A DNA stretch of 64,000 nt from Seonamhaeicola sp. (GTDB lineage Bacteria; Bacteroidota; Bacteroidia; Flavobacteriales; Flavobacteriaceae): NCBI RefSeq assembly GCF_028281565.1, contig NZ_JANQJQ010000013.1:52846-116845 (forward strand), given 5' to 3'. Numbering within the stretch: the first letter of the stretch is position 1; every line of letters starts with the position of its first letter. This document shows positions 8,809 through 17,412 of the stretch, piece by piece. The position numbers and the translations under genes are program-made. The notes under the pieces are model-generated. The model worked only from the letters and a program-made list of their open reading frames with translations, did no database searches and was not told the DNA's origin.

Positions 8809-9924
8809 ATGGGGTTTCTCGTATTAACACACGTTGTACATAAAAAAAAAGGAAATGACTTTTATGGTTATGCACCCTACGTAAGAGAGATGAATTTATG
8901 GTTTAAATATGTAGACCGTGTAGTCGTGGTTGCTCCCTTGTGCAATGAAGCCCCTTCCAATATAGATTTAGCCTATAATCAAGAAAATCTGGATTTTGTA
9001 AAAATACCTGAAATAGCTTTTATATCGGTTAAAAGTGCTATAAGGGCACTTTTTAAATTGCCAATAATTTTCTTTAGCATATTTCAAGCCTGTAGAAAGG
9101 CAAGTCATATCCATTTAAGGTGTCCAGGAAATATTGGTTTGCTTGGTTGTTTGGTTCAAATGCTGTTTCCTTCTAAAATTAAGACCGCGAAATATGCCGG
9201 TAACTGGGACCCTAATTCCAAACAGCCACTAAGTTATAGGATTCAGAAGCGTATTTTAAGCAATACCTTTTTAACAAAAAGAATGAAGGTTTTGGTGTAT
9301 GGCAAATGGAAAAACCAAAGTAAAAACATAAAAGCTTTTTTCACTGCAACATATACCGAAAACGAGATTGAACCTATTAAAAAAAGAAATTATTCAGAAA
9401 AGTTGAACTTTATTTTTACCGGTAGTTTAGTAGAAGGGAAAAGACCACTACTTGCTATTAAAGTCATAGAGCAATTAAAGGATATGGGAAAAGATGTGAC
9501 TTTAGAGCTATTCGGCGATGGCCTTTTAAAACAACAGTTGCAAACTTATATAATTGCGAATAAGTTACAAGAGCACGTTAAAATCCATGGCAATAAGCCT
9601 AAGTCAGAAATAAAGGAAGTTCTAAAGCGGGCCCATTTTTTAATGCTAGCGTCAAAGTCGGAAGGTTGGCCAAAAGCAATAGCGGAAGCTATGTTTTTTG
9701 GAACCATTCCTATTGCTACTAAAATATCCTGTGTACCCTATATGTTAGATGAAGGTAAAAGAGGGATTTTAATTGATCCGAACGTGGAGCATATAGTTAA
9801 TAACATATTAAATTGTTTGTTAGGGGCGGATTTGTTGATTGAGATGTCTGAATTAGCGGCACAATGGTCGCAAGAATATACTTTGGATTTATTTGAATCT
9901 GAAATAAAAAAACTGCTTATCTAG
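8809..9924 (+). CDS. glycosyltransferase family 4
   Basis: GT-B enzyme of 371 residues in the polysaccharide operon, starting immediately after the methyltransferase stop. The donor half starts at about residue 195 with NFIFTGSLVEGKRPLLAIKV. ELFGDGLLKQQL and MLASKSEGWPKAIAEAMFFG follow, with the GT4 ExxxxxxxE motif in SEGWPKAIAEA. The acceptor half includes HIHLRCPGNIGLLG and KYAGNWDPNSKQPLSYRIQ; the 'GNWDP' segment is typical of a subset of capsule GT4 enzymes. No signal peptide. Sugar specificity is unknown. Confidence 0.88.
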   Translation: MGFLVLTHVVHKKKGNDFYGYAPYVREMNLWFKYVDRVVVVAPLCNEAPSNIDLAYNQENLDFVKIPEIAFISVKSAIRALFKLPIIFFSIFQACRKASHIHLRCPGNIGLLGCLVQMLFPSKIKTAKYAGNWDPNSKQPLSYRIQKRILSNTFLTKRMKVLVYGKWKNQSKNIKAFFTATYTENEIEPIKKRNYSEKLNFIFTGSLVEGKRPLLAIKVIEQLKDMGKDVTLELFGDGLLKQQLQTYIIANKLQEHVKIHGNKPKSEIKEVLKRAHFLMLASKSEGWPKAIAEAMFFGTIPIATKISCVPYMLDEGKRGILIDPNVEHIVNNILNCLLGADLLIEMSELAAQWSQEYTLDLFESEIKKLLI

Positions 9925-9926
9925 TT

Positions 9927-11003
9927 ATGCGCGTACTTCAATTGGTAGATTCTTTAGAACTTGGAGGAACCGAACGGGTAGCGGTAAATACCGCTAATGC
10001 CTTATCTCATAAAATAGATAAATCCTTTTTATGTGCTACTCGGAAAGAAGGATTATTAAAAGAAAGTCTTAATGATAAAGTTGAATATTTATTTCTTGAC
10101 AAGAATAAGACCCTTGATTTTAAGGCCATTAAAAGGTTGAAAGGGTTTATTAAAGTCAATGAAATAGGTGTTGTTCATGCGCATTCCAGTTCATTTTTTT
10201 TGGCGGTCCTAGTAAAGTTGTTTCGTCCTAGGCTTAAAATAATATGGCATGATCACTACGGTAATAGTGAGTTTTTAGAGCAAAGAAGGTCTATGGTCTT
10301 GTCTATTATATCTGTTTTTTTCTCTCACATTATAAGCGTAAATGAGCTTTTGAAGAATTGGGCAGAAGACCATCTTAAATGTGCAAGAGTAGACTATTTA
10401 CCAAATTTTGCAATTCCAGATAATAACAAGCCATTAACTAAATTAAAAGGAAATGAAGGGAAAAGGATTGTTCATCTGGCTAATTTAAGGCCTCAAAAAA
10501 ACCATAAAACGTTGTTGAAAGCTTTTAAAGCGGTAATTGAAGTTTATCCCGATTGGACCTTGCATTGCATCGGCAAAGATTTAGAAGACAAGTACAGTCA
10601 ATCCTTGAAGTCCATGGTAGATGAATTTCAACTAAATAATAAGGTGTTTTTTTATGGAAGTAGACAAGATATATCACATATACTTAAAGGCTGTGATATC
10701 GCCGTTCTTTCCTCTAAATCAGAAGGTTTACCCATAGCGTTATTGGAATATGGTTTTGCAAAATTACCCACTGTGGTAACCAATGTAGGTGATTGTAGCA
10801 AAGTTATTTCATCATCCAACGAAGGATTGATTATTAATAAAGCTGATATAAGTGCCTTAACGGAAGCTTTAGTTAAATATATTAGCGATGAAAGACTTAG
10901 AAGTAAAAAGGGGAGAAATTTGTTTTTGAAGGTGAATGAATTCTATTCAGAAAATGCAATAATTAATAAGTTAATAAACATATATAAGCTTCACGTAGTA
11001 TGA
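9927..11003 (+). CDS. glycosyltransferase family 4
   Basis: GT4 enzyme of 358 residues. The N-terminus MRVLQLVDSLELGGTERVAV is the classic acceptor-domain glycine loop of WcaL/Cap1E-type transferases, and VHAHSSSFFLAVL is the following helix. The donor domain contains VHLANLRPQKNHKTLLKAF and VLSSKSEGLPIALLEYGFAKLP, with the conserved acidic pair bracketing a shortened helix. A GCD(I/V)AVLSS segment precedes it. It sits 2 bp after the previous gene and overlaps the O-antigen ligase-like gene by 4 bp. It is likely a late step of repeat-unit assembly. Confidence 0.9.
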   Translation: MRVLQLVDSLELGGTERVAVNTANALSHKIDKSFLCATRKEGLLKESLNDKVEYLFLDKNKTLDFKAIKRLKGFIKVNEIGVVHAHSSSFFLAVLVKLFRPRLKIIWHDHYGNSEFLEQRRSMVLSIISVFFSHIISVNELLKNWAEDHLKCARVDYLPNFAIPDNNKPLTKLKGNEGKRIVHLANLRPQKNHKTLLKAFKAVIEVYPDWTLHCIGKDLEDKYSQSLKSMVDEFQLNNKVFFYGSRQDISHILKGCDIAVLSSKSEGLPIALLEYGFAKLPTVVTNVGDCSKVISSSNEGLIINKADISALTEALVKYISDERLRSKKGRNLFLKVNEFYSENAIINKLINIYKLHVV

Positions 11004-12364
11004 GACTATCTCTATATTTTAAGCTACTTTTATTACATGTGTTATTAGGTTTAGCTGTTTTTGTTTTTAAGCCCTTAGCTACGCTGTATTTTTTGTTTAT
11101 TACGTTTTTCTGTCTTTATAAAATTATAAGAGTTTCAAAAAAGAATAAAGCTTTCTATGTTTTATTAGCCTGCGCATATATTGTAGGCATTGAGGTGTTT
11201 TTAAGGATGAATGGAGGGACATTTTTTTATGAGGCCAGTAAGTATTTAGTAATTGTTTTCATTTTATTAGGAATGTTTGGCGTTAGCTTTACTAACAAAG
11301 CATTAATATATGTGCTTTATGTATTAATGCTGATACCTGGGATTTTTGTGGCTGTTTCAGAAATGGGGTTTGAAACTGATATCCGCAGAGCCATAGCCTT
11401 TAATTTAAGCGGGCCGGTATGTTTAGGGCTTGTAGCGATCTTTTGTTACCGTCGCAGAATAACATTTAATCAAATTAAAATAATTCTCTTAGGATTTTTG
11501 CTACCTCTGATAAGTATGACCGTGTATTTATTTCTTTATACGCCTGATATTAAAACGGTAATTACAGGAACAGCTTCAAATTTTGCAACATCAGGCGGGT
11601 TTGGCCCCAACCAGGTAGCAACCGTTTTAGGATTGGGAATGTTTGTTTTATCAGCACGTTTTTTCATGTCAAAAGATACTATCATGCTAAGGTTTATAGA
11701 TTTGGGTATTTTAGGGTTGATGGGATTTCGGGCTGTCGTGACTTTTAGTAGAGGTGGGGTTATTACTGCTTTAATAATGATCTTAGGCTTTCTAATGTTA
11801 TACTATTTAAAGGTTAACAGGCAAAAGAAGCTTAATATTAGATTGTCAATTTTTTTCTTTTTGGGAGTAGTTTTGTTTACCTGGTTTATAAGCTCTATTC
11901 AAACCAGTGGTTTTATTGATAAACGATATGCTAATCAGGATGCTGCAGGGCGTTCTAAAGGTGATGTGACAACAGGTAGAGCCGATTTATTGACTTTTGA
12001 ATTTAAGGAGTTTATAAATAATCCATTTTTTGGAATTGGTGTTGGTAAGGTAAAAGAGGTTCGTTTTAATGAAACAGGCATTGAAGCTGCTTCTCATAAC
12101 GAGATGAGCCGAATTGTTGCAGAGCATGGTTTGTTCGGTATTTTTGCATTTCTTATTTTACTCATAGTACCGTTAATTTTGCGTTTAAAGAACAAGTCGA
12201 ATATTTTTTTCTATTCGTTTTATGCGTTCTGGCTATTAACAATAAATCATTCGGCAATGCGCATTGCGGCTCCGGCTTTTGTTTATGGCTTGTGCCTATT
12301 AAATATTGTTTATGAAACATCAAGTGGAAAGAAAACACTGCAAAGTCAACAATTATCATCTTGA
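11000..12364 (+). CDS. O-antigen ligase / polymerase (Wzy-like) membrane protein
   Basis: Polytopic inner-membrane protein of 454 residues with roughly ten to twelve hydrophobic helices, starting at residue 6. The signature of the O-antigen ligase/Wzy_C family is near the C-terminus: NPFFGIGVGKVKE, then ASHNEMSRIVAEHGLFGIF, with the conserved His and a periplasmic loop. It either polymerises undecaprenyl-linked repeat units (Wzy) or ligates chains to lipid A-core (WaaL); the sequence cannot separate these. Position after the glycosyltransferases favours polymerase. ATG overlaps the upstream stop as ATGA. A hairpin about 100 bp downstream may end or attenuate this transcript. Confidence 0.85.
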   Translation: MRLSLYFKLLLLHVLLGLAVFVFKPLATLYFLFITFFCLYKIIRVSKKNKAFYVLLACAYIVGIEVFLRMNGGTFFYEASKYLVIVFILLGMFGVSFTNKALIYVLYVLMLIPGIFVAVSEMGFETDIRRAIAFNLSGPVCLGLVAIFCYRRRITFNQIKIILLGFLLPLISMTVYLFLYTPDIKTVITGTASNFATSGGFGPNQVATVLGLGMFVLSARFFMSKDTIMLRFIDLGILGLMGFRAVVTFSRGGVITALIMILGFLMLYYLKVNRQKKLNIRLSIFFFLGVVLFTWFISSIQTSGFIDKRYANQDAAGRSKGDVTTGRADLLTFEFKEFINNPFFGIGVGKVKEVRFNETGIEAASHNEMSRIVAEHGLFGIFAFLILLIVPLILRLKNKSNIFFYSFYAFWLLTINHSAMRIAAPAFVYGLCLLNIVYETSSGKKTLQSQQLSS

Positions 12365-12469
12365 TGTTACATGTGACATTTGAGAAACAATAACAAAGAA
12401 CACATGAAACGAGCATTAACAAATTTTAAAAATTTCTTAATAAAAAGGTAATGTTTAAAATTTTTAATG

Positions 12470-12498
12470 TGAGAACGGAGTGGTTGCACACGTTCTCA
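12470..12498 (+). terminator. hairpin after the O-antigen ligase-like gene
   Basis: Perfect 8-bp inverted repeat TGAGAACG / CGTTCTCA around a 13-nt loop, followed by the AT-rich run ATTTTATAATT. It sits in the 180-bp gap between the ligase-like gene and the last GT4, the only long gap in the cluster. It could be an intrinsic terminator, an attenuator for the last two genes, or an operator. Confidence 0.4.
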
Positions 12499-12544
12499 AT
12501 TTTATAATTAACATATTATCAGATAATTACTAAAATTTAAACGT

Positions 12545-13555
12545 GTGAAAAATCTCCTGTACATAGGAAACAAGTTACAGCAAACTAATAAAACGTTGAC
12601 TACCATTGATACCCTGAGCAAAAATTTGCAAAGGGAATCATACCATGTTATTTCAGCTTCAGGTAAAAAGAACAAGCTCTTTCGGCTGTTTGATATGTTG
12701 TATCATATTGTAAAGCATAGAAAAACTACGGATTATGTATTAATAGATACCTACAGTACTTTAAACTTTTATTATGCTTATTTGTGTAGTAAGTTATGCG
12801 TCTTTTTTAAATTGAAGTACATACCCATGCTACATGGAGGTAATTTACCGGAGCGATTAAAGTCATCTCCTAAATTATCAGCATCAATTTTTAACAAAGC
12901 TCACGTCAATATCGCTCCATCACTTTATATTAAATCCAGTTTTGAAGATTCTGGCTTTGAGAACGTGGAATGTATACCGAATGCTATCGAAATAGAAAAT
13001 TACCCTTTTAAAAAAAGACATTTTGATAAAGTAAAATTATTATGGGTACGTTCGTTTTCAAAAATTTATAATCCAACATTAGCGATAAAAATCGCAAAGA
13101 TTTTAAAAGATAAGCATATGGACGTTGCGCTTTGTATGGTAGGACCTGATAATGATGGAAGTTTAGACGAAGTAAAAACCCTGGCAAAGAAGTTAAATAT
13201 TACAGTTCGTTTTACAGGCAAATTACCAAAAGAAGCATGGATTAAACTATCGGAAGACTATAACATTTTTATCAATACAACTAATTTTGACAATATGCCG
13301 GTTAGTGTTATTGAAGCTATGGCTTTGGGCCTGCCTGTGGTGTCCACAAATGTAGGAGGTATGTCTTTTTTAATAGAGGATGGTGTTGATGGCATTTTGG
13401 TAAGACCAAATGATGAACGGGCATTTGTGGAGGCTGTTAATAAGGTTATTAGTAGCATAGAAGATATAGAGAAAATGACACTTTTAGCTAGAAAAAAGGT
13501 TGAAAATTTTGATTGGGAAATTGTGAAGCACCAATGGATTTCAGTTTTAAAATAG
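12545..13555 (+). CDS. glycosyltransferase family 4
   Basis: GT4 enzyme of 336 residues starting at GTG (KNLLYIGNKLQQ). The N-terminal half has MLHGGNLPERLKSSP (acceptor side) and NIAPSLYIKSSFEDSGF. The donor half carries LLWVRSFSKIYNPTLAIKI, RFTGKLPKEAW, and the donor motif TTNFDNMPVSVIEAMALGLPVVSTNVGG, then VRPNDERAFVEAV. It is separated from the rest of the cluster by 180 bp with a hairpin, and lies 56 bp before the priming transferase, so it may belong to a second transcript. It is probably the transferase that acts soon after the priming step, by proximity only. Confidence 0.88.
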   Translation: MKNLLYIGNKLQQTNKTLTTIDTLSKNLQRESYHVISASGKKNKLFRLFDMLYHIVKHRKTTDYVLIDTYSTLNFYYAYLCSKLCVFFKLKYIPMLHGGNLPERLKSSPKLSASIFNKAHVNIAPSLYIKSSFEDSGFENVECIPNAIEIENYPFKKRHFDKVKLLWVRSFSKIYNPTLAIKIAKILKDKHMDVALCMVGPDNDGSLDEVKTLAKKLNITVRFTGKLPKEAWIKLSEDYNIFINTTNFDNMPVSVIEAMALGLPVVSTNVGGMSFLIEDGVDGILVRPNDERAFVEAVNKVISSIEDIEKMTLLARKKVENFDWEIVKHQWISVLK

Positions 13556-13611
13556 TAGCTTAATTAAATTCCTTGTATCTTTACAACCCTAATTTCCCAG
13601 TCTGAAATAAA

Positions 13612-15003
13612 ATGCCTAAAAGCAGTATCCATTTCAATATATCAGAGCGTAAAGTATTACTGCGTATTTTTGATATCGTTTTTGTCCTGTTTGTACTTTA
13701 TTTTGTGGGGGATACCTTTGAATTTGACTACTTTTCCATAACTAGGGAAAACTGGAGATGGGTTTTCGTATTGATCCTTTACATTTCAATTTTTGGCTCT
13801 ATTTTCGAGCTATATGACTTACAGAAATCAAGTAAAATAGAAAAGATATCAACCAGTATTGTTTTTACAGTATCAGTTACGGTTTTATTCTATTTTTTAA
13901 CGCCGTTTTTCACACCGATTTTACCTGATAACCGTTTACAAATCGTTTATTTTTATTTCGCTATTCTTTTTGCATTGGTTTTATGGCGATTAGCGTATAT
14001 TACCTTTATAGTATCACCAAGGTTTTATAAAAAGGCCCTTATAGTTGGAGAAATTTCAAGTATTGAGACTATCATTGAAGCTTTCAAACTTGCCGATCCT
14101 AATTATAAGATCGTTGGGTTTGTTAATTGTGAGCTAAGTAAAAAAGAAAATATAAAGTTTAATGGAATAAAAGAATACAGTCCGAAGCAGTTAAGGCAAA
14201 TTGTAAAAGACGAATACATATCTGAAATTGTAGTTGCCAGTTACAATTCGGAAACCATCACGTATGAGATATATTATGCTCTTATTTCGCTTTTGGAAGA
14301 CGGGGTACCCATCAGGGAATATACCCAGGTTTATGAAGATTTAACCCAACGTATTCCAGTGCAGTTTGTTGGTAGGGATTTTTATAAATATTTCCCTTTT
14401 AGCCGAAGCAACCAGAACAAAATGTATCTCTTCTTTCACCGTTTGTTTGATATTTTAATCTCGATTGTGGGACTTGTTTTTGGTGTTGTGTTTTTCCCCC
14501 TGATTTTACTTGGAAATATTATAGCTAATAGAGGGCCGCTTTTTTACACACAAGAGCGTATTGGAAAAAACGGACGTCGTTTCAAAATTATCAAGTACCG
14601 CACTATGATAAAGAATGCAGAAAAGGATGGTGTGGCATGGGCCAAGAAAAAAGATTCAAGGATAACGCTGTTTGGAAGATTTTTAAGAAATACAAGGCTG
14701 GATGAGATTCCACAGTTTATAAACATTTTGAAAGGAGAAATGAGTTTGATCGGTCCAAGACCGGAACGTCCGTATTTTGTGAAAGAGTTGTCTCAAATGC
14801 TTCCTTTTTATGAAACACGACATATCGTAAAACCAGGACTTACAGGTTGGGCACAGGTTAAAACAAGATACGGCTCTTCTGTAGACGATAGTTTACTTAA
14901 ACTGCAATACGACTTGTATTATATAAAACACCGAAGCTTTTTACTGGATTTAAACATTCTCATCAAGACACTTAGTACAGTGATTTTCTTTAGAGGGCAA
15001 TAG
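13612..15003 (+). CDS. polyprenyl-phosphate sugar-1-phosphate transferase (priming glycosyltransferase)
   Basis: Initiating enzyme of exopolysaccharide or O-antigen assembly: it transfers a sugar-1-phosphate from a nucleotide sugar to undecaprenyl phosphate. The 463-residue layout matches WbaP/WcaJ-type PHPTs. Four hydrophobic helices occupy residues ~15-130, a Rossmann-like CoA_binding_3 domain ~130-260 (KKALIVGE, IVGFVNC), then a reentrant hydrophobic segment ~275-300. The bacterial sugar-transferase catalytic domain follows to the end (FKIIKYRTM, RNTRLDEIPQFINILKGEMS, LIGPRPERPYFV, KPGLTGWAQV). Its 3' end overlaps the convergent DUF4105 gene by 14 bp. The first sugar (Glc, Gal, GlcNAc or other) cannot be told. 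Confidence 0.92.
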   Translation: MPKSSIHFNISERKVLLRIFDIVFVLFVLYFVGDTFEFDYFSITRENWRWVFVLILYISIFGSIFELYDLQKSSKIEKISTSIVFTVSVTVLFYFLTPFFTPILPDNRLQIVYFYFAILFALVLWRLAYITFIVSPRFYKKALIVGEISSIETIIEAFKLADPNYKIVGFVNCELSKKENIKFNGIKEYSPKQLRQIVKDEYISEIVVASYNSETITYEIYYALISLLEDGVPIREYTQVYEDLTQRIPVQFVGRDFYKYFPFSRSNQNKMYLFFHRLFDILISIVGLVFGVVFFPLILLGNIIANRGPLFYTQERIGKNGRRFKIIKYRTMIKNAEKDGVAWAKKKDSRITLFGRFLRNTRLDEIPQFINILKGEMSLIGPRPERPYFVKELSQMLPFYETRHIVKPGLTGWAQVKTRYGSSVDDSLLKLQYDLYYIKHRSFLLDLNILIKTLSTVIFFRGQ

Positions 15004-16165
15004 ACTTCTTATAATAAGAAACCAGATAAAAATATCTGATAAGTAAAGCTATTAACAGTGGAATCAACCCTATAGCGAAGACCTGCACGCCAATAATCCA
15101 GTGCAATGTCAAAAGACATAGCATAATTATCAAAAACTTTAAATACTTAATAAACCAGGTTTTGACTTTTTTCTTTGGAAGCTGCCCGATCATTAAAATA
15201 TTTAAAACAAAAGCCCATAGCAGATTATAGTTTTGGTGGGTGCCGGTGTGGTCTGTTGCAAACCAAAGAAATAAAATACATATACCCACTACTCCGGTGA
15301 AGCTAAATAAAAAAACATCTATCCAAACCGTTTGTTTTTTCGCTTTAGAATCTTTGTAGGTAATAAATAGAATAAACAAAGCCATGAGCCCTAAAATAAA
15401 CAACGGACTACTAAAAAAGTGGTTGGCTGTTTTGGTTGGCCTTTCAGTGAAAATAATGTTATTTTTCTTAACCAATGCGGTACCATCTTTTTTAGTTGCA
15501 GTATCAAAGAATTTATAAATATTTTCAGGTAAGAACATATGCTCTTCAGGAGTAGCTTCTCTATCAATTACGGCGCCTAAAGCTATATCAATACCTAAAC
15601 TTCCCCAGGTATTTTTATTTACATTGTCATAAATTAGATATCTGAATGTTTTAGGACTGAAATTTTCGGGATTATTGAACTCAATGTTATTATCCGTAGA
15701 AACTTTGGCTACATCTTTAATTCGGGTAGCACAATTATCAAAGAAGAATTCGTATAAGTAGCCCCGGTTTTCAGGCTTGTAATTATTAATTAGATAGTCG
15801 TAGAGTTTTTGTTTTTCACTTTGTGATAAATTTAAAACCTGCTCTTTAACTGTTCTGTTGAAATAAACATATATCTGGCAAAACCTGCTGAAATCATCTT
15901 TGCTAAGCAGGTAATTGAGTTTACCGCGGGCAAATTTTAAATAAAAATTAGGGGCATCAAAATCATACTCGCCATAACCATATACCACATCAAGACTGTT
16001 ATTCGGATCATTTATTCTGAAGGCACTATGACCAAACGAATCAACTAAAGGGATACCAGGGCCAACAGTTAAAACACTAATTTCGGCTGTATTTGAAAGA
16101 GTAACTTGTTGTGCATAAGCAAATGAAGAAAAGACTAAAAAAAGAAAAAGCAGTTTTTTTAACAT
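14990..16165 (-). CDS. DUF4105 (Lnb N-terminal-type periplasmic domain) membrane protein
   Basis: A 391-residue envelope protein. A signal peptide (KKLLFLFLVFSSFAYAQ) is followed by a DUF4105 domain at ~25-170 with GPGIPLVDSFGHSAFRI, VYGYGEYDFDAPNFYLKFARG and YEFFFDNCATRIKD. The conserved His/Cys/Asn pattern suggests an NlpC/P60-like papain fold. The C-terminal ~150 residues hold four or five membrane helices. DUF4105 is the N-terminal domain of Lnb, an apolipoprotein N-acyltransferase that makes lyso-form lipoproteins in some Firmicutes, so a lipoprotein- or lipid-processing role is possible but unproven. Its start overlaps the PorV/PorQ stop by 1 nt, so the two are co-transcribed. Confidence 0.8.
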   Translation of the reverse strand: MLKKLLFLFLVFSSFAYAQQVTLSNTAEISVLTVGPGIPLVDSFGHSAFRINDPNNSLDVVYGYGEYDFDAPNFYLKFARGKLNYLLSKDDFSRFCQIYVYFNRTVKEQVLNLSQSEKQKLYDYLINNYKPENRGYLYEFFFDNCATRIKDVAKVSTDNNIEFNNPENFSPKTFRYLIYDNVNKNTWGSLGIDIALGAVIDREATPEEHMFLPENIYKFFDTATKKDGTALVKKNNIIFTERPTKTANHFFSSPLFILGLMALFILFITYKDSKAKKQTVWIDVFLFSFTGVVGICILFLWFATDHTGTHQNYNLLWAFVLNILMIGQLPKKKVKTWFIKYLKFLIIMLCLLTLHWIIGVQVFAIGLIPLLIALLIRYFYLVSYYKKSIAL

Positions 16166-17241
16166 TACCTAAAGATACTAAAATCGAGTTTTAATGAAAA
16201 TACATTAGAATACAGGGCCACACTTTGGTCACCGATATCAGTAAATGCATAATCTATTTGAATACCATTGTATTTAAAACCTACGCCAAAACTTGGTTGA
16301 AAGGTGAGTTGCTCCGTATTATCTATCTGTAATTCATTTTGAAAATTACCCATACCGGCACGCAAGTAAACCATATCAATATACCCAAATTCAAAACCTA
16401 GGGCAGGATTGATACTGGCAAAAGAGGTTGAAATAATATCGTTATTTTCTTCAAACCTCACATTTAAATTAACTGCCGCCAATAAGGTGTAATCAATGTT
16501 AAAATCGAATTGTTTAGAAATACCAATTTGCAGTTTTGGGATGGTGATTTCCGTACTTTCGGGTAATTCCTGGTTTTGGCCTTCAACAGCATCTCTAATT
16601 TTTTCAAATTCACCTTCGTCAATAGCCCAGGCATTGAATGTGGTGGTGATATCACGAGCCATAACTCCAAATTTCCAGTTGTTATTGGTTTCAAACTGAA
16701 TGCCCGCATCCAGGCCAAACCCCCAGGACGAAGCAAAATCTCCAATAACACGACGTATTACTTTCGCATTTACGCCGTAATTTAAACCTTGAACCGGAAG
16801 TTCCCTGGCATATGAAAATGTGAGTCCGTAATCTGCGGTAGAGAATAGGCTAATCCTGTCATAGTTAATATTCCCTTGTTCATCAATTAATTGCGTGGTA
16901 TTCAAAATATCATCAACTGCAAACCGAATTAAGGAGATACCAATCGCACTTCTATTATCTAAGGGCATAGCATAAGCGGCATAATCATAATTGGCAATAT
17001 TGGCAAAATAGCTGGAATGCATCAAGGCTAACTGGTTGTCTTCCAGAGCCAGAAGTCCGGCAGGATTCCAGTAGCCTGAGTTAACATCAGCGGTGTGCGA
17101 AGTAACGGCACTGCTCATGCCTAAAGCGGCGGCATCAACACCAATATTCATAAACTCATTAGAATATTTTCTAGTGGTCTGACTGAACAAAGTAACCGAT
17201 AGTAAACAAAATAAGGTGCTTAGGTAAACTTTCAATCGCAA
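16165..17241 (-). CDS. PorV/PorQ-family outer-membrane protein (PorV2-like)
   Basis: A 358-residue predicted beta-barrel of the PorV/PorQ family, FadL-related proteins linked to the type IX secretion system. The signal peptide ends at LFSQ. The family hallmark is just after it: FMNIGVDAAALGMSSAVTSH followed by NSGYWNPAGL. The rest is alternating amphipathic strands ending in KLDFSIFR, a terminal aromatic/basic pattern expected for Bam-assembled barrels. PorV shuttles cargo to the attachment complex in T9SS; this copy looks closer to the PorV2 paralogue than to PorV itself, by general impression only. Two T9SS substrates are in the same window. Confidence 0.8.
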   Translation of the reverse strand: MRLKVYLSTLFCLLSVTLFSQTTRKYSNEFMNIGVDAAALGMSSAVTSHTADVNSGYWNPAGLLALEDNQLALMHSSYFANIANYDYAAYAMPLDNRSAIGISLIRFAVDDILNTTQLIDEQGNINYDRISLFSTADYGLTFSYARELPVQGLNYGVNAKVIRRVIGDFASSWGFGLDAGIQFETNNNWKFGVMARDITTTFNAWAIDEGEFEKIRDAVEGQNQELPESTEITIPKLQIGISKQFDFNIDYTLLAAVNLNVRFEENNDIISTSFASINPALGFEFGYIDMVYLRAGMGNFQNELQIDNTEQLTFQPSFGVGFKYNGIQIDYAFTDIGDQSVALYSNVFSLKLDFSIFR

Positions 17242-17327
17242 TTTTTTTACAAATATAAACCTATAAACTGTAAAATATAACAGATATTGTTCAATACTTG
17301 TTTAAGACTAAAATTGTTTGTTAATTT

Positions 17328-17393
17328 GGATTCCCGCCTGCGCGGGAATGACAGTTATAGTGGAAACCCCGACGCAAAGCGTCGAGGAATTCT
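17328..17393. repeat. dispersed palindromic (REP-like) element
   Basis: Two GC-rich hairpins in an otherwise AT-rich gap between divergent genes: ATTCCCGC-CTGC-GCGGGAAT followed by GACAG, then CGACGC-AAA-GCGTCG. The GGGAATGACAG edge recurs, in whole or part, at 19112-19120 and (reverse) 60356-60364. This points to a mobile palindromic family rather than a gene-specific site. Confidence 0.65.
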
Positions 17394-17412
17394 TTTTAAT
17401 TAAAACTCTTAC

